Assembly (NCBI GenBank): GCA_934045905.1
Contig: OW203769.1
Coordinates: 21,793,705-21,857,704 of the forward strand
From: Leuctra nigra
Lineage: Eukaryota; Arthropoda; Insecta; Plecoptera; Leuctridae
Reading direction: 5' to 3'
Length of the DNA stretch: 64,000 bases
This document shows positions 54,468-64,000 of this stretch, in pieces. A program made the translations under genes and the position numbers. How positions within the stretch are numbered: the first letter of the stretch is position 1; each line of letters begins with the position of its first letter. Under the pieces are notes generated by a model. The model worked only from the letters and a program-made list of their open reading frames with translations. It was not told the DNA's origin and did no database searches.

Positions 54468-54559
54468 TTCCCTTGAGCCGGAGTTGAACCAGCGACCTAT
54501 GGATATCTGAATAATGACCAACTACAGTCCACCGCTCTACCAACTGAGCTATCAAGGGA
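54468..54559 (-). tRNA. tRNA-Tyr (anticodon GTA), second copy with intron
   Basis: Mature sequence identical to the 54300-54391 gene. The 17-nt intron differs only at a few bases (TTGGTCATTATTCAGAT). A run of seven T on the minus strand just downstream is a pol III terminator. The two genes start 168 bp apart, same strand. Confidence 0.95.
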
Positions 54560-55439
54560 GATAAGGTTCGGCGTATTTTATTTCGCTTACTTTCTAATGT
54601 AGAGCAAGTTTTGCTAATGATGTGATTTTTATTGCGAAGAGACAGAGTGGGAGAGAGTTGCATGGCGTGTTACTGGAGAGAAGGAGGGGAAAGGAGAGGG
54701 GGTGACGTCACAAACGATCTAGAAATCTATGAGCATTCACAACATATGTCGGGTGTTACAGTTTCAGCTTTTTAAGGTCGCTTAGCTGATCGAAGACCCT
54801 AAAAAAAAGATATAGATATCGTATTTCTTTATTTCTTAATAATACAAATAAAGAAAATTCTATTCTTATAATTAAATATAAAAGATCGAACTCTCAACTC
54901 TACTCCCGTTTTCTAATTAGTTTTCAATTTTAATGAACAAAACTTGTTTACAATACGATGTACTAAAATCGATGTACAAGGCAATGTATACTAAAATATG
55001 GGAAGTGAAAAGTGGGAATTTGTGGAGTGGAATATGGGAAGTGGGGAGTTTGAATTTTTAAATTTTAAATTTCGTAGATATAATTTATGTTGAATAATTT
55101 GAGTGATGTTTGTTCTGAAAATACAATTAATTTAGGCAATCGATGTTTTATGTAAATATAAAACAATATACATATTTTAATATATTTTAACAATATAGGT
55201 AGCAAGTATTGTTCATATCTAAGTCAAAATGTTGCTTCTATTACTGTGAAACACGTTTTATATCCAGAAAAAATATTAAATATATAATGATCATGAATTG
55301 CAATATAATAAACATAATCAACATAAAAGAATCTGTTTTCATTGCAACTGCGAATAGCCATACACTTTGGTACTAGAGACCTTGGCAAGGTACTTAAGAC
55401 ACCTTAAGCTTTGGTACATAAAGCGAACCAGACAACTGT
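54560..55439. other. AT-rich spacer, nothing recognised
   Basis: Between the tRNA genes and the foldback; no structure identified. Confidence 0.35.
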
Positions 55440-55634
55440 GGAATAGACCACATTTTAAATTATCTAGATAGCTCTGCTTTTCAAAAAATTTCATATGCAG
55501 TACCGTGATCCTAATATCTATTAGTGTTTTTCAACAATGGATAATAACATGAATAGATATGAGGATCACGGTACTGCATATGAAATTTTTTGAAAAGCAG
55601 AGCTAACTAGATAATTTAAAATGTGGTCTATTCC
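55440..55634. repeat. Near-perfect foldback, arms about 83 bp
   Basis: GGAATAGACCACATTTTAAA and the following sequence are mirrored at the right end with about two mismatches (TCTAGATAGC versus TCTAGTTAGC; CCTAATATC versus CCTCATATC). The loop is about 30 nt. Would form a long hairpin RNA if transcribed. Confidence 0.9.
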
Positions 55635-55641
55635 CATTTCA

Positions 55642-55925
55642 ATTCCCACAAATAAGTGATACGTGATGGAGCCACTTCAGGCAAGATGGCTACTATCAGG
55701 TCCACATATTAATTTATTTGTTTTTACATTTCGTGTTTCCATAAAGCAGTGAAAAAACAAAACACAAATGAAATTGATATTATGCTATAAATTTACTTTC
55801 TTGGCCATAACAAACAACTATCAACTATTTGTATTTATATTTATGCCAATGCGCCCTTGATAGCCGCCATTTACCTAGTACCACAAAATCCACCAGAGGT
55901 CAGTTGTGTTCCTTATTTTCTCGAA
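55642..55925 (-). repeat. Dispersed repeat, copy B
   Basis: Reverse complement of 28187-28472 with few differences, e.g. TTCTGGCAAG versus TTCAGGCAAG. Begins seven bases after the foldback at 55634. Confidence 0.8.
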
Positions 55926-57190
55926 TACCATCATTTCTGACAGTTTCATAAAATTAAAAATTAAAGCGCATCGCATTCGTTCAATACTAATTGGCCTGAA
56001 AATTTGTAAAATAATTTAAAATGGTAGTCTTAATTAGTTGTCAACTTAGTCTGGTCATTTTAATTTTCGACCAATCAGAAGATATTTTTAAAAATTTTAA
56101 AAAGCGAAAGATTTGTCTTAAATTTATATCTCTAAAAACTATGCGATGACCTCCAAAAACGTGAAAATTTTCGATTTGATAGGTCAAACGGTGTGATCTA
56201 CCTTACAACCTATATTCATTGTAGGTAGGACCAATCAGAGGGCAGCTCTCAAAAACTATACACAATTAAGTTAGAATTATATTAGTATGTTTGCAAAATG
56301 TCAGCTTGAACGGGAAACGAATGTGACCGAAGCTGTGGCATCGAACAAAAAACGAATAAAAACAGAGTAAGTTCAAAAGTACCGAAAGGAGTAGCAAATG
56401 TTGCTAATAAATATGACATTGAATGGAATAATTCGATATATTGAAAACGATACACAAACAAACGAATGCACCGAAAGTTTTAAAACTTTCTAGGCAAAGA
56501 GCGAATTGATGTACCCACATCCAATTGTTCTATCTCGGTTTCTCATATATAATATACCATCATGGGGATTTGGCTGGATTATTGTGCCTTAGACCCTAGC
56601 AAGAATAGAATATCAATAAGTACACAAAAAGTAATGACTATGAGACATGGCCCGGTAATTCCAGCTCCTCTAGGTAATTAATTTTTATCCGTGGGATAAT
56701 CCAAAAAATATATCTATACACATTGCAATAAATCTAAGACTAAGACAACGCTCTGTGTAAAGCGTTGCGGCGAGTCTTCGAAATGTATGCGAATTGACAA
56801 TCGTGTGCAAGCTGCAGCTGGACATGAAACTGATCTATTCAGAATATATCTGAAAATTCTTTGTACATTTGTAAATATATCAAGACAAGCATAAAATAAT
56901 GCCTGTAAAATGTCAATGACGTTTGAAGTTCTTTACAGATAAGTTTAAAAATTGTCAAAAATACAGAGCCCGATGACCATACAAAAATTAAGGTTGGTCA
57001 CTGTCAGTCAAACAGTTCCAGTTTAAATTTTCAAAGAATCACAGGATCCTGTGCAAAAACTATGCACGAGACCGCTTAGATTACATTAGTATGTGTGCTA
57101 AATTTCAGATCGATTGGTTGAGCGGTTTGACCTGGGCAGTCTGGGCAAGAACACAGACAGACAAGAAGAAAAAAACACAAACAGACGTAT
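55926..57190. repeat. Dispersed GCGTTGATGAGCGAGC repeat, copy 4 (diverged)
   Basis: AACGCTCTGTGTAAAGCGTT, GCGGCGAGTCTTCG, GATCGATTGGTTGAGCGGTT and TGGGCAAGAACACAGACAGA correspond to phrases of the 31090-31740 copy. Noncoding. Confidence 0.5.
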
Positions 57191-58140
57191 AAGAATAGAG
57201 AATCAGAATGTTGAATATCTCATTGAGCTATTATAAATGTTGAGTAACACTTCACCAAAGATATTTCGCTGAAAAATCACATAATCGGATTTGTATGCGG
57301 CATCGGGTTTCAATAATCTCTGGGGTTATTCTCTTTATATTGCGCTGGTCAAGGCCGGACATAGTTCAAGTAAGAGTTTTGCATGTAAGTTTTTCAAGAT
57401 GAGAGGAGCACGTAAGCCTATCCGTTTTTAGGTTCATGTATGTATTATACTTGTTCATTAAACGATCCTGATTTTTTTAATATTGATTGATAGGCTTTGA
57501 TCTTCAAACATTTTTTAACAAAGTCATTCATTTTGTATGTAATTTTAATTGTAACGCAATTATTAATTTTGTAATCACATTGAATTTTAAAATTATGTCG
57601 TACGTACGTTTGTACAGTGTCTCGTTAGGAATAGGTACAGAAGAAATAATAATTTAGTTATCTTGAAAATTGTAGAAGTTATGTGAACCTAAGTAGAAAA
57701 AAGTACGGCTCCGAGTAGGTAAATTGACTTCAAAGTAGGTAGATATATCAAATTTACACATGAAAAATGTACACTTAAAAAATATCATAAACGTACTTTT
57801 TGGCACTAAAAATTAAAGTGCAATCCATTTGTTTAAGTACTAAAATATTTTAAGAAAAAAAATTAAAAAATAAGTGAAAAATAAATTGAAAAGTGAAATT
57901 TGGTTTCCCAGAGAAAAATTACTCATGCCTCAGAAAATTGTGAATACTTGTAAAATGCAATAAAAAATACTTTTGGGCTATAAAACATCAAGTAGCAATA
58001 CATTTTTACATTAAAATAATATCAGAAAAAATAAATAATATAAATCAGAAATAATTTTAAAAAGTGAGAATAAGCCCCCTCTAAAGCATTACACGTAGCC
58101 ACGAAAAAACTTTTCATGCTATCATATTCATTCAAAACAA
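57191..58140. other. AT-rich spacer, nothing recognised
   Basis: Downstream of the minus-strand coiled-coil gene. Low complexity, no repeats with defined ends. Confidence 0.35.
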
Positions 58141-58177
58141 ATGAAATTGAAATAGAAATTGATTGAAGCTTCTGGTA

Positions 58178-58183
58178 TTTATT
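58178..58183 (-). terminator. Polyadenylation signal of the coiled-coil gene
   Basis: AATAAA on the minus strand, about 245 nt past the TAG stop, the first such signal downstream. Confidence 0.5.
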
Positions 58184-58266
58184 GCAACAAGATTATTGCT
58201 ACTGCTACGTAATAAAACAAGATGGCGGCCGCAATGTGTCCTCGCAACGAAATGGTTGCTGCCATC

Positions 58267-58446
58267 AAGATGGCGTCTACTTCGTCACCATGAAAGAAGA
58301 TGGCGTCTGCTTCGTCACCATGAAGCAAGATGGCTTCTGCCACGTGTTCTTGAAGCAAGATGGCTTCTGCCACGTGTTCTTGAAGCAATATGGAGTCTAC
58401 TACGTGTTCTGGAAACAAGATGGCTGCTACTTGTTCTTGGTGCAAG
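58267..58446 (-). repeat. 30-bp tandem repeat across the stop codon and 3'UTR of the coiled-coil gene
   Basis: On the plus strand AAGATGGC or a variant recurs at 58267, 58297, 58327, 58357, 58387 and 58417, exactly 30 bp apart. Units read like AAGATGGCTTCTGCCACGTG. The last unit overlaps the coding end (CTKNK, stop at 58427-58429). Because 30 is a multiple of three, long spurious frames open on both strands here. Confidence 0.85.
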
Positions 58447-61400
58447 GCGGCGGCTTCTGTTCCGGCCCCGACCCCGACCCCGCCGCCGGTGCCGCCGTCG
58501 TCGCCGAGTCCGGCGTCGTCCCCGTGACCGCCCCCGCCCCCGCAGCCTGCTTCTTCGCCCCGCTGACGCACGCCATGTGCACGGCCATGTACTTCTCGAC
58601 GTCGACCTCGAGGCCCAGCGCGCAGTTGGCCTTCTGTCTCGCCTCGTACGCTGCCTTGTCGTGACACGTCAGCAGGTCCTGGGCGGCGCGCGCGTTCTGC
58701 GCAGCGCGCACTGCGTCGGCCTGCATGTTCTGCAGGTCCTGCACTTGCACCGCCATCTTGTTCATGATGTCGGCGAGGCGCCTGCGCTCTAGCAGGAAGT
58801 CGCGTTCGGCGCGCGCAGTCTCGATAGCCTGGAGGGGGGAGAGAGAGCGTCATGAAAGTCAACGAGGTTCTTATGGGGTCAACCTAGGGGCCCCGGTCCG
58901 AGGGGGTCCAGCACTGGTAGAGCTGGTAGCACTGGCTGAATGGGGAAGGATCGGGGGCCGGAACACGACTCGGGTATCCGCGCGAGATGTCCGTCAGGGT
59001 GGGAAAGTGCGCTGTCCGCAAACTCGTGGTAGCTCATAAGGCGAGGTCGACTCTCTTTGTCTGTGTCCTCACCACTGGGGCTCTATTCTAAAACTTTTAA
59101 ATTCCCAATTCCACTAAAATTCGATTCCATGCAATGTTAATCCTTATGGTCGTGGCCAGATTCCATCAGAATGGAATTGTGAAAACGTTCTAGAATAGAC
59201 CCTGAGGCTGAATTCACAAAGAAGTATTATCTCCTAATACGTACTATCTTTGGGGCCCCAGTCCGAGGGGTCCAGCACTGGTAGAGATCTAGTCCTGAAT
59301 GGGGAAGGACCGGGGGCCGGTAAAGTTCGGGCCGGTGGGACACGAATCAGGGTTCCTATTCGCGAGTTTGTTGAAAAAGTTGGTCATGCGGAAATGCTCA
59401 ATGGATTCAGCTAAAACAACATTGAAAAACAAAATATTTTACTTTATTTCGCATATGATATGTACCTATAAGGATGGACGCTGGGAAAGAGGCGGTCGTG
59501 GCTAATATCAGGGAACCCTCCCAGCATTTGCCTCTCGGCTGAGAGAAACCATGAAAAACCATGGTAAAGACGAACGAAAGGTTAAAAACATATTTTGTGA
59601 GCGCCTCCAGCAATAACTGAAATATAGGTAAATATGAACAAAATTATAGTTTGATTTCCAAGGGCGTAATTTCGCTGCTTTCGGGAGAAAAGAGACGCAA
59701 AATGGTCTCGACCAATCACGAGCCTGAAATTTCTAGCTGGAAAAGTAGACATTCCAATGTCGACTGCGCGGACTTACCTGCAGCTTGACGAGGCTCTCCG
59801 CCGCCATGATCTTCTCCATGAGCCCGTTGTCGTCATCCTGCGGCCTCGGCGCCTTCGTCACCGCCTTCATCGTCTCCTTGGAGACGCAGTCGCTGATCTC
59901 GATGTTCGTCACGTCCGAGTAGAGCTTCTCCAGCTTCTGTCTCTCCTCCAGCTTGCGCTTGCTGTGGTAGTCGATGCGCGCCTGCGCGCTGCGCATGTCC
60001 TCCTTGACCTTGTCGGCGTCCTCCTGCGTCGCCAAGATGGCGATCTTCAGGCGCTCGATCTTGCCCACGGCGTCGCGCAGTCGCGCCTGCGTCGCCGACG
60101 CCACTTGCTCGGCCTTGAGGACCTCGTCGATCTCGCCGCTGACCGCTGAGTCGGCGGCGAGGCGCTGCTGCACCACCTGGACAAGCAGGGAATAAGTAGT
60201 GATGGGGGGGGGGGCACTCATACACGATCCATTGGGCTTAATGGGTCCAGCGTCTCGCATAATGCCAAATGGATATTTTTTGCAATGTTAATAACGAGTT
60301 TGGGGCAATATTAGTTACTCGGGCGCGTAGGTACTAATTTCTTCATGGAGGGGGGGGGGGGGGGGGCAGGGAGCATAGCCCCCTCATTGTACCCGCACAG
60401 GGATTCTTTTGTAATAATAAGTGGTTCTGGTGATCTAAAATGCACACACACTGAATCAAACAACCTTCCAAAATTTACCAACATTATAAATATAAGTGAT
60501 TCGGGACACTGAACTTATTTTTTTTATAATGGATGATGGTAAGACTGCTGGAGTGGAGGGATGGGTTACTTGTAGTTACATTGTTAGATAATAATGTGTA
60601 TAGGAAATATTTCTTCAGGTGAACTGTCAAATGCCAACATCTGGAGCTGGAAACGCCATGTAATTTTAAACAAGTTTGTACACAAAGTTTGTAACAAGTT
60701 TATTAAACTAAACTACGTTTTACAAGGACCTTTCAGCGCCGAGGGCAAATGTCAAAATACAATCGCCAATAAAACGTTGTACCTATACTTATACCTCAGA
60801 AATGTGGATTTTCTTTGCGCCTCTATTGTTATAAGGTGAGGTGGAGATAGTGCCAGAAAAATAGCAAAAATTAGCGTGGTAAATACATACAGAAAATAGT
60901 TTTTTCGCTGTTGCAAATTCCTTGTAAAACGTACTTGTATAGTTGAGTTTTTCTCTCTATACCTATTTGAAAGTTTCCATTGATTTCCACTCAGAATTTG
61001 CACAATGGAGCTTGACTAGGAACAAGTGTTTGTTTTGGCAGGTTGTAAATTTATAGAGATGAGCCAGGTATCAAGTTGGGGCAGGGAGGGCGATTTTTAC
61101 AACTGTGCATTGATGCCAAATACCACACATTTGAGAGGTTTAGAAAGATGTCCTTCCCCTTTCCATATTTTAAGAAACATTTGGCCATATTTGACAACAG
61201 GGGAGTGTTGGGATTTGGAGATCATAAAACACGGCCTGTAGCCGAGCATGTATCTTGTTAGAAAGTGTCATGTTTTTGAGCCATTGACAATGGATGAATG
61301 GCCTTTGACTGGATACCGCGTTTGCCGATATAGGTATAGAGAGAAAAACTCCACTATAAATGTTCTGTTTCTTTGTATCCTGTAAACCAGGGCCCTCATT

Positions 61401-63990
61401 CACGTACATGGGGTAAGCCATGATAGCGAGTGGTAAGGCGTGGTAGACCGGGTGGCAGTGGTATCGGTATTCACGAAGAAGTTATCATGTCTTACCCCGG
61501 GGTAGAGTCTACCCCTACCTCGAGGCAGGGGTAAGCCGTGGTAACCAAGTTTGAAGTTGGTGGTAACTTATTGGCGGCCATTTTTAACTTGACATGTCTG
61601 TCAAAACAACTGTTTGAAGTAATTCCTTCGCGTCGTCATCTGATCAGCTGTGTTGTGTGTTTATTGTATCTAATTTGTCTTTTACTTACGTTTTCTATGT
61701 TAGTTCATGTTTATTTAGTCATTCCACACAATATCGGATAGTATTATTGGTTCTAGTAAGTCAATCCATGGACCATATAACCTCCAAAACATTTTCTTAA
61801 ACACTAGATATAAGTAATAAACTTCATATTTTTATGTTGCAGAGTTAAGTTAGCACTGAATTCACCGTAGAAAACTATTGTTGCACCAGATTTTATTGAA
61901 CTAACACATTTCGTTCCGTATTTGTATAGTTTATCGTTTGGAATTGAACTGTCACTATTTTTAATAAAGACAAATGCACGCGCGCAGAAAATGATATTTG
62001 AATCTGATTGGTGGAATAATCCACTGCCTACTTAAAATTTACGTTCTATTTACACTATTCAAATTTCAAGTAGGCAGTGACCTACCACCAAGATACCACT
62101 GCTTCGTGAATACGAATGTGTAATTCGCTACCCCGAGGTGGTAAGCAAGTGGTAGGCTACCCCGGGGTAGGCAAGAATAAGGACAATGTACGTGAATGAG
62201 GGCCCAGAGGGGGGGGGGGGGGGGAGGAGAGACTGTATTCTATTGTCCCCCACCCTGCCAGCGCCCTGATAAGGTCCAGGTGACCTTGAAAGTAAGTTGC
62301 AGAAGCAAGAGAGTTGAAGATGTGTCTCACCCTGGCGTAGTCCTCCTGTACTTTGCCGCCGGTGATGATGGCTTGGAACAGCGGACTTGGCTGTCCCGAC
62401 GCCATCTGTTTGGCACACTCCGACATCGGCACCGGCTGCAACGCCCCCAGCGCCGTGTCGTTGACCTGGCGTCGCGGCGACTGAGGGCGGCGTCGCCCGT
62501 GCAGGCGGGACGTCAACTGAACAGAAGTTCAGAATTATACGCGCGAGGCCAATGTCAGTGAGGTCATTGATGACCCACGACGATTGCTTTTATACTGCAT
62601 GGCATTGCAGTGAAGCTATACATTTTTGCAATACCCGATCAATGCTGATAAAAATTAACTTTTTGAAAGAAAATTGCTACTTACTTTGGTTGCAGTAACC
62701 AAAGGTAGGTACTATGCTATGTGCATTACCTCATTGTTGTTAGGAGACTCTACCTACCAAATATGTTTTTACTTTATTATAACATTATGTTATAATTATT
62801 TAAACTAGAAACTAATTTGCGTTGCAATAAAAAATGTACTTTTGCTGTTATTTTATTGGGTACCTATTAGATGTTTGTGTAGGTGTAGGTAGATTCCTTA
62901 CCTCCGCGTTGGGCGCAACGTTGGGCGTCATGATTTTTGACACCTTCTCCCCGGATTTCGCGCTCGCTTTATTCGCCTCATCGCCTTTTGTTGCGTCTTC
63001 CCTTTTCTCACGTCTTGCCTCTTCCTCATCGTCTACTCCTTCCCTCTTCTCTCTGATTTCCCTGCCTAAGTTTTTACTTCCTCTCTCATCTGTCACTCTT
63101 ACTTCTTCGCTTCTTTTCTTCACATCCTCGTGATTCTCCTTTACTTCACCTCTCTCTTTAGCCATTTCGTTCTCTGTATGTGCTAACACCTTCCTCTCCA
63201 ACTCCTTCGCCTCCTCCAAGCTTTTAGTCATGTCAACAGTGACCTCTTTGTCCACTTCTTCCACATCTTTGGCAGAAACTCCATTCTGTCTCGTATCCAT
63301 CTTCCCCTGACGCTTCGGTTTGTCCTGCTTGCCGAAAGTCCCGGCGTCGTCTCTCTTCACCCTCGCGTTGAGCTTCGCCTCCAGCAGAGTCCTCTCCTGG
63401 TTCAGCGAGCCGAGCTCATCCCTCTTCCCGCAGAGACAGTCCTCGTGCTTCTTGCGCATGGCGTCAGCTTGCAAGACGCGCCGGGCCGCGACGTCGGCGT
63501 CCTGCTGGAGGTTCTCCAGGTCGATGTTGAGCGCTCGGACGCGCCCGATGGCCGACTGCGCCGTCATCTTCGCCGACGCCGACAACTTGGAGAGGCGCGC
63601 GATTATGTCCTGCTCGGACTTGACGATTGCGCGGTCGCAGGAGAGGCGGCTCATGCTCTCGCGATATTTCTCATCCTTATCGCATTGACTCTTGCATTCA
63701 CGCTTCTTGCGACACAAACTGAGCTCATCGTTGGTCATCTTGATCTCCTCGTCGTTGATTCTCCTGCAGGCGTCATGCAACAGAGTCTCGTGTTCCCCCA
63801 AGTCCATGAGCAGGCTGTTACTCCTGCGCGAGGCCGCCTGCGCGTTTAGCCGAGCCCATTTGATGTCCTCTTTCATAGTCACGATTTTGATCGTCACTTC
63901 TTCTAGACGACGTTCAGCTGCCTCTGATATACTTATCGCCTTGTTCAGGTCTTTAGTTTCCATGTTGATGTCGGCTTCACGTTGGAACAT
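58427..63990 (-). CDS. Large coiled-coil protein, at least 691 residues
   Basis: Minus-strand exons 63990-62902, 62516-62331, 60176-59778 and 58828-58427 join at GT-AG borders, every intron phase 0 (363, 62, 133 and 133 codons plus TAG). I do not recognise the family. Residues 1-225 are a heptad-rich coiled coil (start MFQREADINM). Residues 226-363 are highly charged, Lys/Glu-rich and repetitive. Exon 2 is an Arg/Pro-rich linker, exon 3 a second coiled coil, and exon 4 a third ending in an Ala/Gly/Pro-rich tail PPPCTKNK. No signal peptide or membrane segment. The architecture suggests a cytoskeletal, ciliary or centrosomal structural protein, which is only inference. The ATG at 63990 has a good context (CCAAAATG) but the frame stays open to the window edge, so upstream exons may exist. 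The intron at 59777-58829 carries a SINE and a MITE; the intron at 62330-60177 carries a Harbinger-like element. Confidence 0.8.
58880..59035. repeat. GC-rich dispersed repeat, copy 1
   Basis: GGGGCCCCGGTCCGAGGGGG, TCCAGCACTGGTAGAG and GAATGGGGAAGGATCGGGGG recur in the same order at 59250-59370. In an intron of the coiled-coil gene. Confidence 0.6.
59077..59202. mobile_element. Short MITE, possibly Harbinger-type
   Basis: GGGCTCTATTCTAAAAC at the left is mirrored by GGGTCTATTCTAGAACG inverted at the right. CTG flanks both sides, depending on how the ends are drawn. The interior has AATTCCA and CGTGGCCAGATTCCAT. Confidence 0.5.
59250..59370. repeat. GC-rich dispersed repeat, copy 2
   Basis: GGGGCCCCAGTCCGAGGGGT, TCCAGCACTGGTAGAG, GAATGGGGAAGGACCGGGGG and TTCGGGCCGGTGGGAC. 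Second copy of 58880-59035. Confidence 0.6.
59470..59560 (-). repeat. SINE copy, minus strand
   Basis: GGATGGACGCTGGGAAAGAG, GGCGGTCGTGGC, AGGGAACCCTCCCAGCATTT and CTCGGCTGAGAGAAACC are reverse-complement SINE blocks. Confidence 0.6.
60325..60400. repeat. Left-end fragment of a G-run hAT-like element
   Basis: GGGCGCGTAGGTACTAATTT followed by a long G run and GCATAGCCCCCTC, as in the 11811 and 25919 copies. No right end found. Confidence 0.45.
60420..61390 (-). other. Intron of the coiled-coil gene, nothing recognised
   Basis: AT-rich. Short open frames on both strands show no homology. Confidence 0.35.
61391..62204. mobile_element. Harbinger-like element with perfect 19-bp inverted ends
   Basis: Ends GGCCCTCATTCACGTACAT are perfectly inverted and flanked by CAG on both sides (61388-61390, 62205-62207). 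Next to the ends lie GGTAAGCC...GGTAGAC and CTACCCCGGGGTAG words. 814 bp, no transposase. A 3-bp duplication and GG ends fit PIF/Harbinger, although CAG is not the usual TWA target. Confidence 0.75.
62517..62901 (-). other. Intron between the first two visible coiled-coil exons
   Basis: Splice borders GTAAGG (62901) and TTCAG (62517). AT-rich, nothing else. Confidence 0.6.
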
Positions 63991-64000
63991 TTTGGTTTTG

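Noticed and set aside
56653..56668. Fragment of 18S rRNA (CGGTAATTCCAGCTCC)
   Set aside because: Only 16 bases match what I recall of the conserved region; flanks do not resemble rRNA, so chance is likely.
58163..58862. Arg-rich and Leu-rich open frames of 160-227 codons on both strands
   Set aside because: Shadows produced by the 30-bp repeat and the GC-rich last exon of the minus-strand coiled-coil gene.
63320..63849. Plus-strand open frames of 122-134 codons
   Set aside because: Complementary to the well-supported minus-strand coiled-coil exon.

Overview
The window is animal nuclear DNA, most likely from an arthropod and probably an insect. The evidence is split genes with GT-AG introns and AT-rich noncoding DNA full of AGGTACCT-like runs. 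It also has intron-containing tRNA-Tyr genes, a dense load of SINEs and small DNA transposons, and a Rho-family GTPase whose closest match I recall is insect RhoL. No bacterial operon, phage or CRISPR structure is present. The species cannot be fixed from the sequence.

Layout. (1) 87-1130, minus: a small coiled-coil gene rebuilt from three coding exons plus a probable 5'UTR exon. (2) 5.5-22.4 kb, plus: a highly diverged RhoL/Rac-type gene. Its nucleotide-binding motifs are eroded, exon 3 carries a frameshift, and the start of its last exon has been tandemly multiplied. A 6.1-kb element with terminal inverted repeats sits inside that array. (3) 23.7-48.3 kb, plus: an intact RhoL-like GTPase of 195 codons, with candidate promoters/first exons at 23.7 and 24.9 kb, an intron of about 18 kb full of SINEs and foldback elements, and a 5'-truncated LINE in the next intron. 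(4) 51.4-53.7 kb, minus: nuclear cap-binding protein subunit 2 (CBP20), complete in three exons. (5) 54.3-54.6 kb, minus: two tRNA-Tyr(GTA) genes with 17-nt introns. (6) 58.2-64 kb, minus: the 3' part, or all, of a coiled-coil protein of at least 691 residues whose introns are all phase 0.

The two Rho genes lie head to tail and share intron positions and phases, so the first looks like a decayed tandem copy of the second. The other genes have housekeeping or unknown roles and no evident link to each other. Much of the remaining DNA resolves into defined repeats: about nine hAT-type elements, most with 8-bp target duplications; Tc1/mariner-type and Harbinger-type MITEs; a SINE family with about ten copies; three minisatellites; several long inverted repeats; and a 1.7-kb element built mainly of short palindromes.

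The strongest unusual signals are the exon-fragment array with its visible microhomology origin (15.2-22.3 kb), the palindrome-rich element (7125-8850), the 6.1-kb inverted-repeat insertion, and the pseudo-GTPase itself. All exon joins were made by eye from splice signals and reading frame. No search or transcript data were available.
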